From Deltaproteobacteria bacterium (GTDB lineage Bacteria > Lernaellota > Lernaellaia > JACKCT01): a DNA stretch of 64,000 nucleotides. Shown here one piece after another: positions 53,697 to 62,889 of the stretch; position 1 is the first letter of the stretch; every line of letters starts with the position of its first letter. The DNA lies in the NCBI GenBank assembly GCA_020845895.1, contig JADLEX010000007.1, positions 26,782 to 90,781 on the forward strand. The letters are read 5' to 3'. The position numbers were made by a program, and so were the translations under genes. The notes under the pieces were generated by a model, which saw only the letters and a list, made by a program, of their open reading frames with translations, did no database searches and had not been told where the DNA came from.

Positions 53697-54137
53697 ATGG
53701 GAAAGACGAAGATCGATACTCGGAATCTCGAAGGAATCGAGGTGAAAGAGATTTCCATCGAGGAGTTCGAAGTCCTCGGCGATTCGACGTGCCGATTTCG
53801 GTCGTCCGCCGACGTCAGCGTGGGCGATACGATCCTGGTGAAAGCCCTTTACACGGGTCCGATGCCGGACGACATCGGGGCGTCGGGCCGGCGACGCAAG
53901 CGCGATGCGAATGTGTGGCGGCGCGGAATGGTTCCATTCCTGACCACCGTGAAAACGGTCGAGGACGACGGACACGCCCGTGCGAGGTCGCGGGTCGTCG
54001 TTCACGTTCAAACGGTCATGTCCGACGATCACCACAGTTTCCGCGAGCACGTTTCGGCCGGGCCGCGACCCGAAGGCACGCAGTACGAATACCAGGGCTT
54101 CTTCATCCGCTATCGTCGGCGCGGGGCCTGCAACTAG
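53697..54137 (+). CDS. Unknown protein under a sigma-54 promoter
   Basis: 146 residues, GGGAGG 6 bases before the ATG. I do not recognise the family. It is a charged, beta-strand-rich cytoplasmic protein without signal peptide or membrane span. Acidic N-terminal segment LEGIEVKEISIEEFEVLGD, two hydrophobic strands (DTILVKALYTG and RSRVVVHVQTVMS), a basic middle (SGRRRKRDANVWRRG) and an ending of FIRYRRRGACN. The size and alternating strands recall small single-domain regulators such as PilZ-like barrels, but the PilZ motifs are absent. The sigma-54 control region suggests it is made only when the upstream two-component pair is active. Confidence 0.72.
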   Translation: MGKTKIDTRNLEGIEVKEISIEEFEVLGDSTCRFRSSADVSVGDTILVKALYTGPMPDDIGASGRRRKRDANVWRRGMVPFLTTVKTVEDDGHARARSRVVVHVQTVMSDDHHSFREHVSAGPRPEGTQYEYQGFFIRYRRRGACN

Positions 54138-54282
54138 TCGCCGTTCTCCGCTCGTCGAGCTTTCGAAATCCTCTTGAACGCCGCCGCCTTTGCGGCGAAT
54201 ATCCGACCGTCGTTGCGCTGACAGCCCGCGCGTCGGGCCGCGCCGCGTCCATTTTCACCCGGGCTTTTTCGGGGGCGCTTTC

Positions 54283-55029
54283 ATGCACAAACTGGTTTTA
54301 CTTCGCCACGGCGAGAGCGCGTGGAATCGGGAAAATCGTTTCACCGGCTGGACGGATGTGGATCTGTCCGAGCGCGGACACGAGGAGGCGAAAAAGGCGG
54401 GGCGTCTGTTGAAGGCCGAAGGTTTTTCGTTCGACCTTGCGTTCACGTCGGTGCTCAAGCGCGCGATCCGCACCCTGTGGATCACGCAGGACGAGATGGA
54501 CCTGATGTGGATTCCCGTGCAGCGCGCGTGGCAGCTCAACGAGCGACACTACGGCGCGCTTCAGGGCCTCAACAAGTCCGAGACCGCGGCGGCGCACGGT
54601 GAGGAGCAGGTCAAGATCTGGCGGCGCAGTTACGACATCCCGCCGCCGCCGCTCGACGCCTCCGACCCGCGCCATCCGTCGCACGATCCGCGTTACGCCG
54701 GGCTCGCGCCGTCGGAGCTGCCCGCCACCGAGTGCCTCAAGGACACGCTCACGCGCGTGCTGCCGTATTGGCACGCGCAAATCGCACCGCGCGTCGCCGA
54801 GGGCCGCCGCGTGCTGATCGCCGCGCACGGCAACTCGCTGCGCGCGCTGGTGAAGTACCTCGACCACGTCTCCGACGACGAGATTGTCTCGCTCAACATC
54901 CCCACGGCCATGCCGCTGGTGTACGAGCTCGACGGCGATTTGCGCGCCACGAACCGCTACTACCTCGGCGATCCCGACGAGGTCGCCAAGGCCATGGCGC
55001 AGGTCGCCGCGCAGGGCAAGGCCAAATAG
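54283..55029 (+). CDS. gpmA: 2,3-bisphosphoglycerate-dependent phosphoglycerate mutase
   Basis: Interconverts 3- and 2-phosphoglycerate in glycolysis and gluconeogenesis, using a phospho-His intermediate. 248 residues from the ATG at 54283; the open frame above it is a shadow. [20 protein letters not shown] has the catalytic His and the RHGxS signature, [13 protein letters not shown] the substrate loop, [18 protein letters not shown] the second active-site part, and [17 protein letters not shown] the second catalytic His. The length is exactly that of GpmA, not the cofactor-independent GpmI. It ends 3 bases before the convergent dnaE2 stop codon. Confidence 0.95.
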   Translation: MHKLVLLRHGESAWNRENRFTGWTDVDLSERGHEEAKKAGRLLKAEGFSFDLAFTSVLKRAIRTLWITQDEMDLMWIPVQRAWQLNERHYGALQGLNKSETAAAHGEEQVKIWRRSYDIPPPPLDASDPRHPSHDPRYAGLAPSELPATECLKDTLTRVLPYWHAQIAPRVAEGRRVLIAAHGNSLRALVKYLDHVSDDEIVSLNIPTAMPLVYELDGDLRATNRYYLGDPDEVAKAMAQVAAQGKAK

Positions 55030-55032
55030 CGG

Positions 55033-58000
55033 TCAGTGGAAATCCCGACTGCGTTTGCGCGTCGGGGTGAAGATCTCCGGCGTCCAGAACTCGTCGGCGA
55101 CGAGGTGCACCACGCTCTGCTCGGAGTGCAGCAGGCCGGCGACGCCGAGAAACGGCGCGGTCTTGATGAGCGCCGCGTGCCGCTCGAAGACGCTCGGCCG
55201 AATGATGAGATTGACGAAGCCCGTCTCGTCTTCGAGCGTCATGAACGTGGTTCCGCCCGCCGTGTCGGGCCGCTGCCGGCAGATCACCAGACCCGCGTAA
55301 CGCACCCGCCGCCGGTTCGGCTTCGCGTTGACGATCGACGCCGGAAACAGGCCGAGCTCCCGCAGGCGCGGCCGCAGCGCGCCGAGCGGATGGCCGCGCG
55401 TGGACAGCGCCATCGCGCGGTAGTCCCAGTCGATCGTCTCGAGCGCATCGAGCGCGTGAAGATCCGGAGCTTCGTCGCGCTCGCGCAGGGCGAGCGGTTT
55501 GGATTCGGAACGCGAAAGGGCGAGCACATTCCACAGCGCCTCGCGCCGGTGCGCGGTGAGCGACTCGAACGCGCCGGCCTCGGCGAGCAGGCGAAACGTC
55601 CGCGCGTCGGGGCGCACCCGCGCGGCGAAATCGTCGAGCGAGGCAAAGGGCGCGCGCGCGCGTTCGGCGACGATCCGCTCGATCAGCGCCGCGGCGAGCC
55701 CCTTCACGAAACGCAGCCCCACGCGCACGGCGAAGTCCATCGGCGGCGGCCCGCCGGTCGATTCCTGCGTACAGGCGTCGTCGCTCGCCGCCACGTCGAT
55801 GGGGCGGATCTCGACGCCGAGTCGCTTCGCGTCGTCGATGATGGTGGCCGCGGAGTAGAAGCCCATCGGCAGCGCGTTGAGCAGGCCGCAGGTGAACTCG
55901 ACGGGGAAATTCTCCCGCATCCACGCGGTGGCGTAGCTGATGAGGGCGAAGCTCGCCGCGTGGGACTCGGGGAATCCGTACTCGCCGAAGCCGCGGATCT
56001 GCTCGAAGACACGCTCGGCGAACTCGGGCGTGATGCCCTTGGCCACCATGCGCGTCATGAGTTTTTCGCGGTGGCCCTCGAGCCGTCCGCTGCGTCGCCA
56101 CGCGGCCATGTCGCGCCGAAGCTGATCGGCCTCGCCGGGGGTGTAGTCGGCGGCGACCACGGCGAGCTTCATGACCTGCTCCTGAAACAGCGGAACGCCG
56201 AGGGTTTTCCTGAGCACGGGCTCGAGACACGGATGCGGGAACTCCACCGGCTCCTCTCCCGCGCGCCGACGCAGGTAGGGGTGCACCATGCCGCCGCTGA
56301 TGGGGCCCGGCCGCACGATCGCCACCTCGATGACGAGATCGTAGAAATTCCGCGGACGCAGGCGGGGCAGCATCGCCATCTGGGCGCGGCTCTCGATCTG
56401 GAACACCCCCACCGTGTCGGCGCGGTCGATCCGGTCGAAGGTCCGCGCGTCGTCCGGCGGAATCGTCGCCATGCCCAGGTCCACGTCGCGGTGCGCTTTC
56501 AGCAGCCGGAACGCGTGGTCGAGGTGCGTGAGTGCGCCGAGCCCGAGCAGATCGACCTTGAACAGACCGAGGCTCTCCACGTCTTCCTTGTCCCACTGGA
56601 TGACCGTGCGATCCTCCATCGACGCGTTTTCGATGGGGACCAGATCGTGCACCGGTTCGTGACCGAGCAGGAACCCGCCTGGGTGGATCGACAGGTGGCG
56701 CGGGAAATCCAGGATCTCGTTCGCCAGCGCGATCGCCATCCGATGCGTCGGCGTTTCGGGGTCGAGCCCCGCCTGTACGAACGCCTGCGGCGCGACGCCG
56801 CCGCCCCAGTGCGACAGCAGCTTGGCCACGCGGTCGAGCGACACCTCGGCCATGCCCAGCGCCTTGCCCACGTCGCGCACCGCCGAACGCGGCCGGTAGC
56901 GGATGAAGTTGGCGACCATCGCCGCCCGGTCGCGACCGTAGCGGCCGTACACCCACTGGATCACCTCCTCGCGCCGGTCGTGCATGATGTCCAGGTCGAT
57001 GTCGGGCGGCTCGTTGCGGTCCTCCGACAAAAAGCGCTCGAACAGCAGATCCATGCGCACCGGGTCAATGGCCGTGACGCCGAGACAGAAGCACACGGCG
57101 GAGTTCGCGGCCGAGCCCCGGCCCTGGCACAGGATCTCGTGCTCGCGGCAGAAGCGCACGATCTCCCACATCGTCAGGAAGTAGCCGCCGTAGTCGAGCT
57201 TTTCGATGACGCGCAGCTCCTTTTCGAGCTGACGCGCGACCTCGGGCGGCACATCGCCCCGGTAGCGGCCGCGCGCGCCCTCGAAGGTCAAATGGCGCAG
57301 CCACTCGTTTCCCGTCATGCCGTCGGGCAGGTTCTCGGACGGATACCGATAGCGCAGCTCGTCCATGCCGAACCCGCACCGGTCCGCCAGCTCGCGCGTG
57401 CGCCGGACCGCGTCCTCGTCGTCGGCGTAGAGGCGCCGGAATTCGAAGATCGAGTGCAGGGCGAATTCGTCGCTCGGCTTCGTGAGTCGGCCCGCTTCGT
57501 GAATCCGCACGCCGTGGCGCACGCACGTCAGCACGTCCTGCAACGGTCGCCGCGCGCGGTCGTGATAGAGCACCTCGGGCGCGGCGATCGTCGGCATTCC
57601 GTAGATGCGTGACCGCGTCCGGATCCGGCGCTCGCGCTCGGCTTCGTCGGGCAGTTGGTGGCGGTCCAGCACGGCGAAGACGCGGCCCGCGAAGGCGTCG
57701 CGCAACAGCCGCGCGACGGCCATCGGTTCCGCCGGATCGCCCAGACGGCTCCCCGCGCCGCCGCTCGGCGCGACACCGTATAGGGCGCACAGGCCCGTCG
57801 CGTGATCGGCGACCTCGGCCCACGACACGCGGCTCTCGCCCTTGGGGCAGCGCAGCCGTCCTTTCGTGAGGAGCCGGCACAGGTTCGCGTAGCCCTCGCG
57901 CGTTTCGCACAGCAGCACGATCGCGTCGCCGTCGTCCACGGTGATCTGCGCGCCGACGATCAGGTGCACGCCGAGTTCCCGCGCCCGCACGTGCGCGCGG

Positions 58001-58182
58001 ACCACGCCGTACACGCCGTCGCGGTCGGTCAGGGCGATCGCCCGCAGCCCGAGCCGGTGCGCCTGCTCCACGAGTTCCTCGGGGTGCGACGCCCCTTCGA
58101 GGAACGAGAAGTGGCTCTTGCACCACAGCGCGGCGTGCGCGGGCGCGCCGGGCGTATGAATGCTGCGCGTGCTTGCGGACAT
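55033..58182 (-). CDS. dnaE2: Error-prone DNA polymerase DnaE2/ImuC
   Basis: A 1049-residue class of C-family polymerase used for SOS-induced translesion synthesis together with ImuA and ImuB. The ATG at 58182 has GGAG 7 bases upstream; an open frame runs above it to 58305. The N-terminal PHP domain starts at [20 protein letters not shown]. The palm is marked by [23 protein letters not shown] and the acidic stretch [33 protein letters not shown] and [17 protein letters not shown] are typical of DnaE2. It lacks the long C-terminal tau-binding part of replicative DnaE1. Last gene of lexA-imuA-imuB-dnaE2, 37 bases after imuB. Confidence 0.96.
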   Translation of the reverse strand: MSASTRSIHTPGAPAHAALWCKSHFSFLEGASHPEELVEQAHRLGLRAIALTDRDGVYGVVRAHVRARELGVHLIVGAQITVDDGDAIVLLCETREGYANLCRLLTKGRLRCPKGESRVSWAEVADHATGLCALYGVAPSGGAGSRLGDPAEPMAVARLLRDAFAGRVFAVLDRHQLPDEAERERRIRTRSRIYGMPTIAAPEVLYHDRARRPLQDVLTCVRHGVRIHEAGRLTKPSDEFALHSIFEFRRLYADDEDAVRRTRELADRCGFGMDELRYRYPSENLPDGMTGNEWLRHLTFEGARGRYRGDVPPEVARQLEKELRVIEKLDYGGYFLTMWEIVRFCREHEILCQGRGSAANSAVCFCLGVTAIDPVRMDLLFERFLSEDRNEPPDIDLDIMHDRREEVIQWVYGRYGRDRAAMVANFIRYRPRSAVRDVGKALGMAEVSLDRVAKLLSHWGGGVAPQAFVQAGLDPETPTHRMAIALANEILDFPRHLSIHPGGFLLGHEPVHDLVPIENASMEDRTVIQWDKEDVESLGLFKVDLLGLGALTHLDHAFRLLKAHRDVDLGMATIPPDDARTFDRIDRADTVGVFQIESRAQMAMLPRLRPRNFYDLVIEVAIVRPGPISGGMVHPYLRRRAGEEPVEFPHPCLEPVLRKTLGVPLFQEQVMKLAVVAADYTPGEADQLRRDMAAWRRSGRLEGHREKLMTRMVAKGITPEFAERVFEQIRGFGEYGFPESHAASFALISYATAWMRENFPVEFTCGLLNALPMGFYSAATIIDDAKRLGVEIRPIDVAASDDACTQESTGGPPPMDFAVRVGLRFVKGLAAALIERIVAERARAPFASLDDFAARVRPDARTFRLLAEAGAFESLTAHRREALWNVLALSRSESKPLALRERDEAPDLHALDALETIDWDYRAMALSTRGHPLGALRPRLRELGLFPASIVNAKPNRRRVRYAGLVICRQRPDTAGGTTFMTLEDETGFVNLIIRPSVFERHAALIKTAPFLGVAGLLHSEQSVVHLVADEFWTPEIFTPTRKRSRDFH

Positions 58183-58219
58183 CCCGACTCTCCGGGGCAC
58201 CCCATCGGTTTCGCCGCGG

Positions 58220-59701
58220 CTACTCCACCAGCCCCTGACAGAACCACCGCTTCCGGACCTCGTCGAAATAGATCCACAGGTTCTGGCCGCTTTCGGTTTC
58301 GACATAGAAATACCGGCGTCGGATTTCCCGGTTCCACCATCCGCCGGAGACGGGGAAGGGGCCGCCCGCGTGGGCGGCGGGGTCGGCCGGCGATCCGCGC
58401 GTCGGCCATCCGATCACCGCGTGCGCCATCTCGCCGTCCAGCCGGAGCGGTTTCGCGAAAATCCGCCGGACCCGCCGCGGCGTGCGCACCGGGCGGGCGC
58501 GCGGCGAACGGCTCCGGTCCGCGCGCACCCACTCCCACTGCGCCTCGGGCAGGTGCCCTTCGCGCAGGCGCACGGTCCGTACCGCGTCCTCGCCGAGTTC
58601 CGCGCGGATGCGCGCCAGGGCCCGGTCGGCGGCGGCCGGATCGCGCCGGGGCTGGTGAAACAGGCTGAGCTGCTCGGTCGTGGCGACGCTCGGATGCGCG
58701 GTCAGGCGCATCTCCGACACCGGCGAGGTCCACGCGTGACCGGACCACTTGAGCTGCACGAGGTTCAGGATGACTTTGCGGTCGAGCGTCGGTTCCGCGG
58801 GCTCGATCGCGTGGCGCACGAAAGACAGATCCTCCAGGCGCAGCTCGAGGTCGAGCCGCGCGAGGGCGAGGTATTTTTCGGCGAGCAGGGCGGTGAGCAC
58901 GGCGAGGCCCTGTTTCGCGACGAAGAGCAGGCGGTCGGCCTGCGCCTCGGGCGGGTCGATGTGCCGGTGCACGGTCAGGGGTTCGGGCGCCATCTCGGGG
59001 CGCAGCGGGGGGCGGTCTTTTTGTGCGCCTTCGCGGTGCAGGCGCAGCGTGGCGGGCGAAAAGCGCCGCGTCAGGCCGCTCTCGGGCAGGGCGAGGAACG
59101 CGCCCACGGTGTGCACGCCCAGGCGCGCCAGATGGTCGCGGTCTCCGGGCGGCAGATTCAGCCGGTCGAGCCCGATGCGCCCGAGGGCCTCGCGCTCGTC
59201 GGCCTCGGAGCGAAAGACGGTGCCGTGGGCGAACGACCGTGCCGCCGCGTACGCGCCGAACCGGGAGAAGCCCACGACGACCGAAGCGGCGAGGCCCGCG
59301 CCCGCGAGGTCGTCGCGGATGCCCCGCGCCCACGCGCTGGCGGACGGGGCGAGGCGCTCGAGGCCCGTGGGATCGAGGAAGAAAACCCCCGGCTCGTCGC
59401 GCACGACCTCGACGCGGGGCGAGTGCGTCGTGAGGATGCCCAGCGCCTCGCGCAGGCCGGCCTCGATGTCGGGTTCCGAAACGACCCCCGCGACCAGTTG
59501 CGCGCACAGCGACAGGCCCTGCGCGTAGGACATGCCGGGCAGGATGCCGAATTGCCGGGCCGCCTCGTTGGCCCACAGGGTGCGGCCCTGCGCCTTGTCG
59601 TGATCGACCACGACGGCGGGGCGGTCCTTCCACTCCGGGTGCCGCCGAAGCAGCACCTGGAGCGGGAAGGCGGGCAGGTCAACGCATGCCAGGCGGGCCA
59701 T
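58220..59701 (-). CDS. imuB: ImuB, Y-family polymerase-like mutasome protein
   Basis: A 493-residue relative of Y-family polymerases that links ImuA and DnaE2 to the sliding clamp. The N-terminal DNA-polymerase-like part is recognisable: [20 protein letters not shown], then [35 protein letters not shown] and [17 protein letters not shown]. The family's SxDE catalytic acids are missing at the second position (reads [10 protein letters not shown]), as usual for ImuB. The C-terminal ~120 residues end in Trp/Arg-rich [15 protein letters not shown]. The 5' end overlaps imuA by 23 bases. ImuB is expected to be catalytically inactive but essential for mutagenesis. Confidence 0.93.
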   Translation of the reverse strand: MARLACVDLPAFPLQVLLRRHPEWKDRPAVVVDHDKAQGRTLWANEAARQFGILPGMSYAQGLSLCAQLVAGVVSEPDIEAGLREALGILTTHSPRVEVVRDEPGVFFLDPTGLERLAPSASAWARGIRDDLAGAGLAASVVVGFSRFGAYAAARSFAHGTVFRSEADEREALGRIGLDRLNLPPGDRDHLARLGVHTVGAFLALPESGLTRRFSPATLRLHREGAQKDRPPLRPEMAPEPLTVHRHIDPPEAQADRLLFVAKQGLAVLTALLAEKYLALARLDLELRLEDLSFVRHAIEPAEPTLDRKVILNLVQLKWSGHAWTSPVSEMRLTAHPSVATTEQLSLFHQPRRDPAAADRALARIRAELGEDAVRTVRLREGHLPEAQWEWVRADRSRSPRARPVRTPRRVRRIFAKPLRLDGEMAHAVIGWPTRGSPADPAAHAGGPFPVSGGWWNREIRRRYFYVETESGQNLWIYFDEVRKRWFCQGLVE

Positions 59702-60341
59702 CGACGTTCACCTCGCGACGTCGCCCCGGCCCGTGGCGCTTGTCTTTGAGCACCTCCCACGCGCACACCCGCCGCGGGTCGTCGCCGGGATGCGCGGCGG
59801 CGTTTTCGCAACCGGCCTCGAAACGCAGGGAGACGAGCGGCCCGAGCGACGGCAGCTCGGGCGGCGTGCGCGTGAGAAAGACGATCGCCAGGGCGTGATG
59901 CGACGCGAGCCCTCCCAGCCGGGAGAGCGCGTTTTGCGGCACGTCGGGGTCGGCGCAAAGGTCCACGACGACCAGCCCGAAGGATCCCGAACGGGCCAGA
60001 TGATCCGCCGCCCGAAGCCGGCGGAGCGCGTCGGGACCGCGGATGACGACGAGGCTCTCCAGGTCGACCCCGTTGTCCGCGAAATCGGGCGGAAAAAAGC
60101 TCTGGTCGGCGGGCGTCACCCACGCGCACAGCTCGTTTTCGATCTGCGCCCGGACGACGATCTCGGACGCGACCGTGAGCTGCGCGCCGCGCCGCGCCGC
60201 CGAGATCTCGATCAGTCGGCCCGTCAGGTTTTCCCATGCCCAAGGATCGACGAGCGGGCGTGCGGACGGCACCGCCCCGGTTTTGCGCAGGGCGCCAGCG
60301 GGCAGGTCCTCGTACAGACGGGCCAGATCGGCGGCGCTCAT
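59679..60341 (-). CDS. imuA: ImuA, RecA/SulA-like mutasome protein
   Basis: A 220-residue protein with a degenerate RecA-like core (TGRLIEISAARRGAQLT where a Walker A would be, VVVDLCADP and AIVFLTRTPP). The P-loop Lys/Ser is absent, so ATPase activity is doubtful. The position between lexA and imuB and the overlap with imuB identify it. AGGAG precedes the ATG by 6 bases, and it starts 21 bases after the lexA stop. Family knowledge: ImuA supports DnaE2-ImuB translesion synthesis, perhaps through contact with RecA. Confidence 0.85.
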   Translation of the reverse strand: MSAADLARLYEDLPAGALRKTGAVPSARPLVDPWAWENLTGRLIEISAARRGAQLTVASEIVVRAQIENELCAWVTPADQSFFPPDFADNGVDLESLVVIRGPDALRRLRAADHLARSGSFGLVVVDLCADPDVPQNALSRLGGLASHHALAIVFLTRTPPELPSLGPLVSLRFEAGCENAAAHPGDDPRRVCAWEVLKDKRHGPGRRREVNVDGPPGMR

Positions 60342-60362
60342 GACTGGCTCCTGAAACTCATG

Positions 60363-60998
60363 TCAGGACTCCACGAAGGGAATGGCTTCGAGGTAGCGGC
60401 GGATCTCGATCACCTTGCCTAAAATCCGGACCGCATCGGCGGAGAGCCGGATCGGGGCGAATTCCGAATTCTCGGGGACGAGATCGACGACGCCGGACCG
60501 AACGCGCAGCCGCTTGACGGTGGCCTCGTCCTCGACCAGCGCCACGACGATGTCCCCCGAATCCGCGCGCTCCTGCCGGCGCACGACCGCGATGTCGCCG
60601 GGCCGGATGCCCGCGCCCGTCATGCTCTCGCCGCGCACCCGCAGGGCGAAAAACTCCCCCGGCGGCATGGCGGGCGAGGCGGACAGCCAGCCCTCCGGGT
60701 CCTCGAACGCGGTGGTCAGCGCGCCCGCCTGCACCGCGCCCAGCAGCGGGATGCCCATCGGACGCCGCGACCGCGGATTCGATTCGGGCGGCAGGCGATA
60801 CCCCCGGGCGGCACCCGCCGTCTTTTGCAGCCGGCCCTCGCGCACGAGGTTCTCCAGATGGCGGCGCGCGACCTCGACCGCGCCCAAGCCCATCGCGCGC
60901 TGGATCTCGCGGATCGTCGGCGGATCGCCGCGACGCAGCCGTTCGGCGACGAAGCGATAGATCCGCTCACGGGTCTGCCCGGTCGGTGTTCTGGACAT
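60363..60998 (-). CDS. lexA: LexA-type SOS repressor, divergent DNA-binding domain
   Basis: A 211-residue self-cleaving repressor. The ATG at 60998 has GGAG 7 bases upstream. The winged helix-turn-helix (residues ~8-60) is divergent: RERIYRFVAERLRRGDPPTIR, then EIQRAMGLGAVEVARRHLENL. The cleavage site Ala91-Gly92 is in LLGAVQAGALTT. The Ser125/Lys162 dyad is in VRGESMTGAGI and EDEATVKRLRV. C-terminal half otherwise standard, with PNNPAF-like VPENSEFAPI. It heads lexA-imuA-imuB-dnaE2, an arrangement known from several proteobacteria and expected to be self-regulated through the operator at 61057-61089. Confidence 0.92.
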   Translation of the reverse strand: MSRTPTGQTRERIYRFVAERLRRGDPPTIREIQRAMGLGAVEVARRHLENLVREGRLQKTAGAARGYRLPPESNPRSRRPMGIPLLGAVQAGALTTAFEDPEGWLSASPAMPPGEFFALRVRGESMTGAGIRPGDIAVVRRQERADSGDIVVALVEDEATVKRLRVRSGVVDLVPENSEFAPIRLSADAVRILGKVIEIRRYLEAIPFVES

Positions 60999-61056
60999 CG
61001 TGCTCTCCGCGTCTCGCGCGCGCTCGACAGCGCCGTTCGGCGTCGTCGTTTCCCTC

Positions 61057-61091
61057 GTCTTCAATAGAAGACATTTGTCTTCATTTGTCAA
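61057..61091 (-). promoter_or_regulatory. lexA promoter with GAAGAC/GTCTTC operator
   Basis: Minus strand: TTGACA at 61091-61086, 17-base spacer, TCTATT at 61068-61063, start near 61056. Within the spacer lies the 16-base palindrome GAAGACA-TT-TGTCTTC (61067-61082). A second GTCTTC half-site (61057-61062) lies ten bases away, and GTCA at 61087 continues the ten-base period. RNA polymerase and repressor sites overlap completely. The palindrome differs from the E. coli, Gram-positive and alphaproteobacterial SOS boxes. Confidence 0.7.
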
Positions 61092-61093
61092 GC

Positions 61094-61129
61094 AAAAAAA
61101 CCCCGCTCGCGGGTTGACCGTGAGCGGGG
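61094..61129 (-). terminator. Rho-independent terminator of the aldehyde dehydrogenase gene
   Basis: Minus strand CCCCGCTC (61129-61122) pairs with GAGCGGGG (61108-61101) across a 13-base loop, followed by seven T. It stands 25 bases after the stop codon and three bases before the lexA -35 box, insulating the SOS operon. Confidence 0.92.
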
Positions 61130-61154
61130 CCGGAGGGTGTCGTTTCGGGTTCGG

Positions 61155-62750
61155 CTACGCCTTCTGTCCGGCGGGCGCGCCGGGCGCGCGGCCCGAGCCG
61201 TTCGCGCCGTTCGCGATCTTCGCGCGGATGTTGAACAGGTCCTTCACGCCCTCGATCTTGCCGCCGAGGCCGCGTCCCCACATCGCCCGGATCGTCGCCA
61301 CCATGCCGTGGTACATCTTGTGCGTGTAGGGCTGCCAGAAGGGGCTCCACGCGGGCTGGCGCACCAGGTCGTAGTTGATGTGATACGGGATGCACAGGCC
61401 GCGCAGGCCCTCGTCGCTGTGGACGCGGCCGACGCCCGACGTCTTCACGCCGCCCCACGGGGTTTCGGGCAGGCCGTGCGTGAGCAGCACCTCGTTGACC
61501 ATGACGGTGCCGGCCTCGAGCTGCTCGGCGATGCGCTTCGCCTTGAACTTGTTGGTCGAGAAGACGTAGGCGTTCAGGCCGAACTTGGAGTCGTTCGCGC
61601 GGCGGATCGCCTCGTCCTCGGTCCGATACTTCATGATCGGCAGCGTCGGGCCGAAGGTTTCCTCGCGCACGCACTCGAAGCTGTCATCGACATCGACGAT
61701 CACGGTCGGGGCATAGAACTGCCCGGGGCCCTCGATCTTGTAGCCGCCGGTCAGGAACTTCGCACCGGCTTTCTTCGCCTCTTCCATCTGGTTGATGACG
61801 ACCTTGAGCTGGCCGGGGTCGGTCATCGGGCCCATCGAGACGCCGTCCTCGATCGGGTTGCCGACCTTGAGCTTCGAGACGCGCTCGACGACCTTCTTGA
61901 CGACCTCGTCGTAAATCGACTCGTGCACGTACGCGCGCTCGACCGAGGCACACACCTGCCCGGCGTTGGCGAACGCGCCCCACACGAGCGAGCCGACCGC
62001 GTGTTCGACGTCGGCGTCCTCGCACACGATGGCGGGGTCCTTGCCGCCCAGCTCCATGGAGCAGGGGATCAGCAGGCGGCCGCACTCCGCGGCGACCATC
62101 TGGCCGACGTCGGTGGAGCCGGTGAAGTTGACGTAGTTCACGTCCTGGCTGATGAGCTTGAAGGCCATCGAGCCGGCCATCGGCAGCACCTGATACAGGT
62201 CGGCGTCGAGCCCGGCGTCGTCGAACAGTTCGCGGCACTTGAGCGCGATGAGCGGCGTGATCGAGGCGGGCTTGTGCACGACGGCGTTGCCCGCGATGAG
62301 CGCCATGATGATCTCGCCCGTCGGAATCGTGAACGGGAAATTCCACGGGCTGATGCACAGCAGCACGCCGTAGGGGCGGTAGTTGATGTAGCTCTTGCGG
62401 TACTTCACGAGGTGCATGGGGATCGGATCGTCGGCGAGAATCTTCGGCGCGCGTTTGCAGAAATACGCCGTGAGATCGACGATCGGCATGACCTCGGTCT
62501 CCATCGCCTCCATGAGCGGCTTGCCGTTCTCGCGGGCAATCAGCTCGCAGACCTCCTCCGCGCGTTCGACGAGGGCGTACTGGAATTTTTTGATGATCGA
62601 AACCCGTTCATCCAGGGACTTCGACGCCCAGCGGCGCTGGGCCGCGCGCGCCCGTTTGATCGCGTCGACGCCTTCCTCGAAGCTGTACGATTTGACCTCG
62701 CCCAACACCTCGTCGGTGGCGGGATTGTGCACGGTGATCATGTTGCTCAT
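61155..62750 (-). CDS. NAD(P)-dependent aldehyde dehydrogenase family protein
   Basis: 531 residues from the ATG at 62750 (AGGAGAGGG just upstream). The ALDH core is complete: SPWNFPFTIPTGEIIMALIAGNAVVHKPAS, shown here as residues ~115-144; NFTGSTDVGQMVAAE; catalytic Glu in SMELGGKDPAIV; catalytic Cys in FANAGQVCASVERAYV; FGPTLPIMKY and PWGGVKTSGVGR. An extra ~60-residue C-terminal tail with HKMYHGMVATIRAM and Gly/Ala/Pro-rich end exceeds the usual ~480. Resembles succinate-semialdehyde and aromatic aldehyde dehydrogenases; the substrate is not decidable. Single gene with a strong terminator. Confidence 0.88.
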   Translation of the reverse strand: MSNMITVHNPATDEVLGEVKSYSFEEGVDAIKRARAAQRRWASKSLDERVSIIKKFQYALVERAEEVCELIARENGKPLMEAMETEVMPIVDLTAYFCKRAPKILADDPIPMHLVKYRKSYINYRPYGVLLCISPWNFPFTIPTGEIIMALIAGNAVVHKPASITPLIALKCRELFDDAGLDADLYQVLPMAGSMAFKLISQDVNYVNFTGSTDVGQMVAAECGRLLIPCSMELGGKDPAIVCEDADVEHAVGSLVWGAFANAGQVCASVERAYVHESIYDEVVKKVVERVSKLKVGNPIEDGVSMGPMTDPGQLKVVINQMEEAKKAGAKFLTGGYKIEGPGQFYAPTVIVDVDDSFECVREETFGPTLPIMKYRTEDEAIRRANDSKFGLNAYVFSTNKFKAKRIAEQLEAGTVMVNEVLLTHGLPETPWGGVKTSGVGRVHSDEGLRGLCIPYHINYDLVRQPAWSPFWQPYTHKMYHGMVATIRAMWGRGLGGKIEGVKDLFNIRAKIANGANGSGRAPGAPAGQKA

Positions 62751-62889
62751 GGCCCTCTCCTGTGATCCCGAATCGAAATGACGGAGCGTTCCCCTCGAAC
62801 AGGCAAGAAGTTTGACACAGTTGAACGCAAAGAAAAAGGGTCGATTCGCCCCGCGCAAATCCCGAAAAACCGGGCACAAATGCAAGGAT

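Noticed and set aside
54182..54197. Hairpin CGCCGC-CTTT-GCGGCG after the unknown 146-residue gene
   Set aside because: No T-run follows, so I do not call it an intrinsic terminator, though it may help end the transcript.
55036..57612. 858-codon plus-strand open frame, and a 687-codon minus-strand frame at 54893-56956
   Set aside because: Both lie over dnaE2, whose frame has clear polymerase motifs; their composition is Arg/His/Gly/Ala-rich and motif-free.
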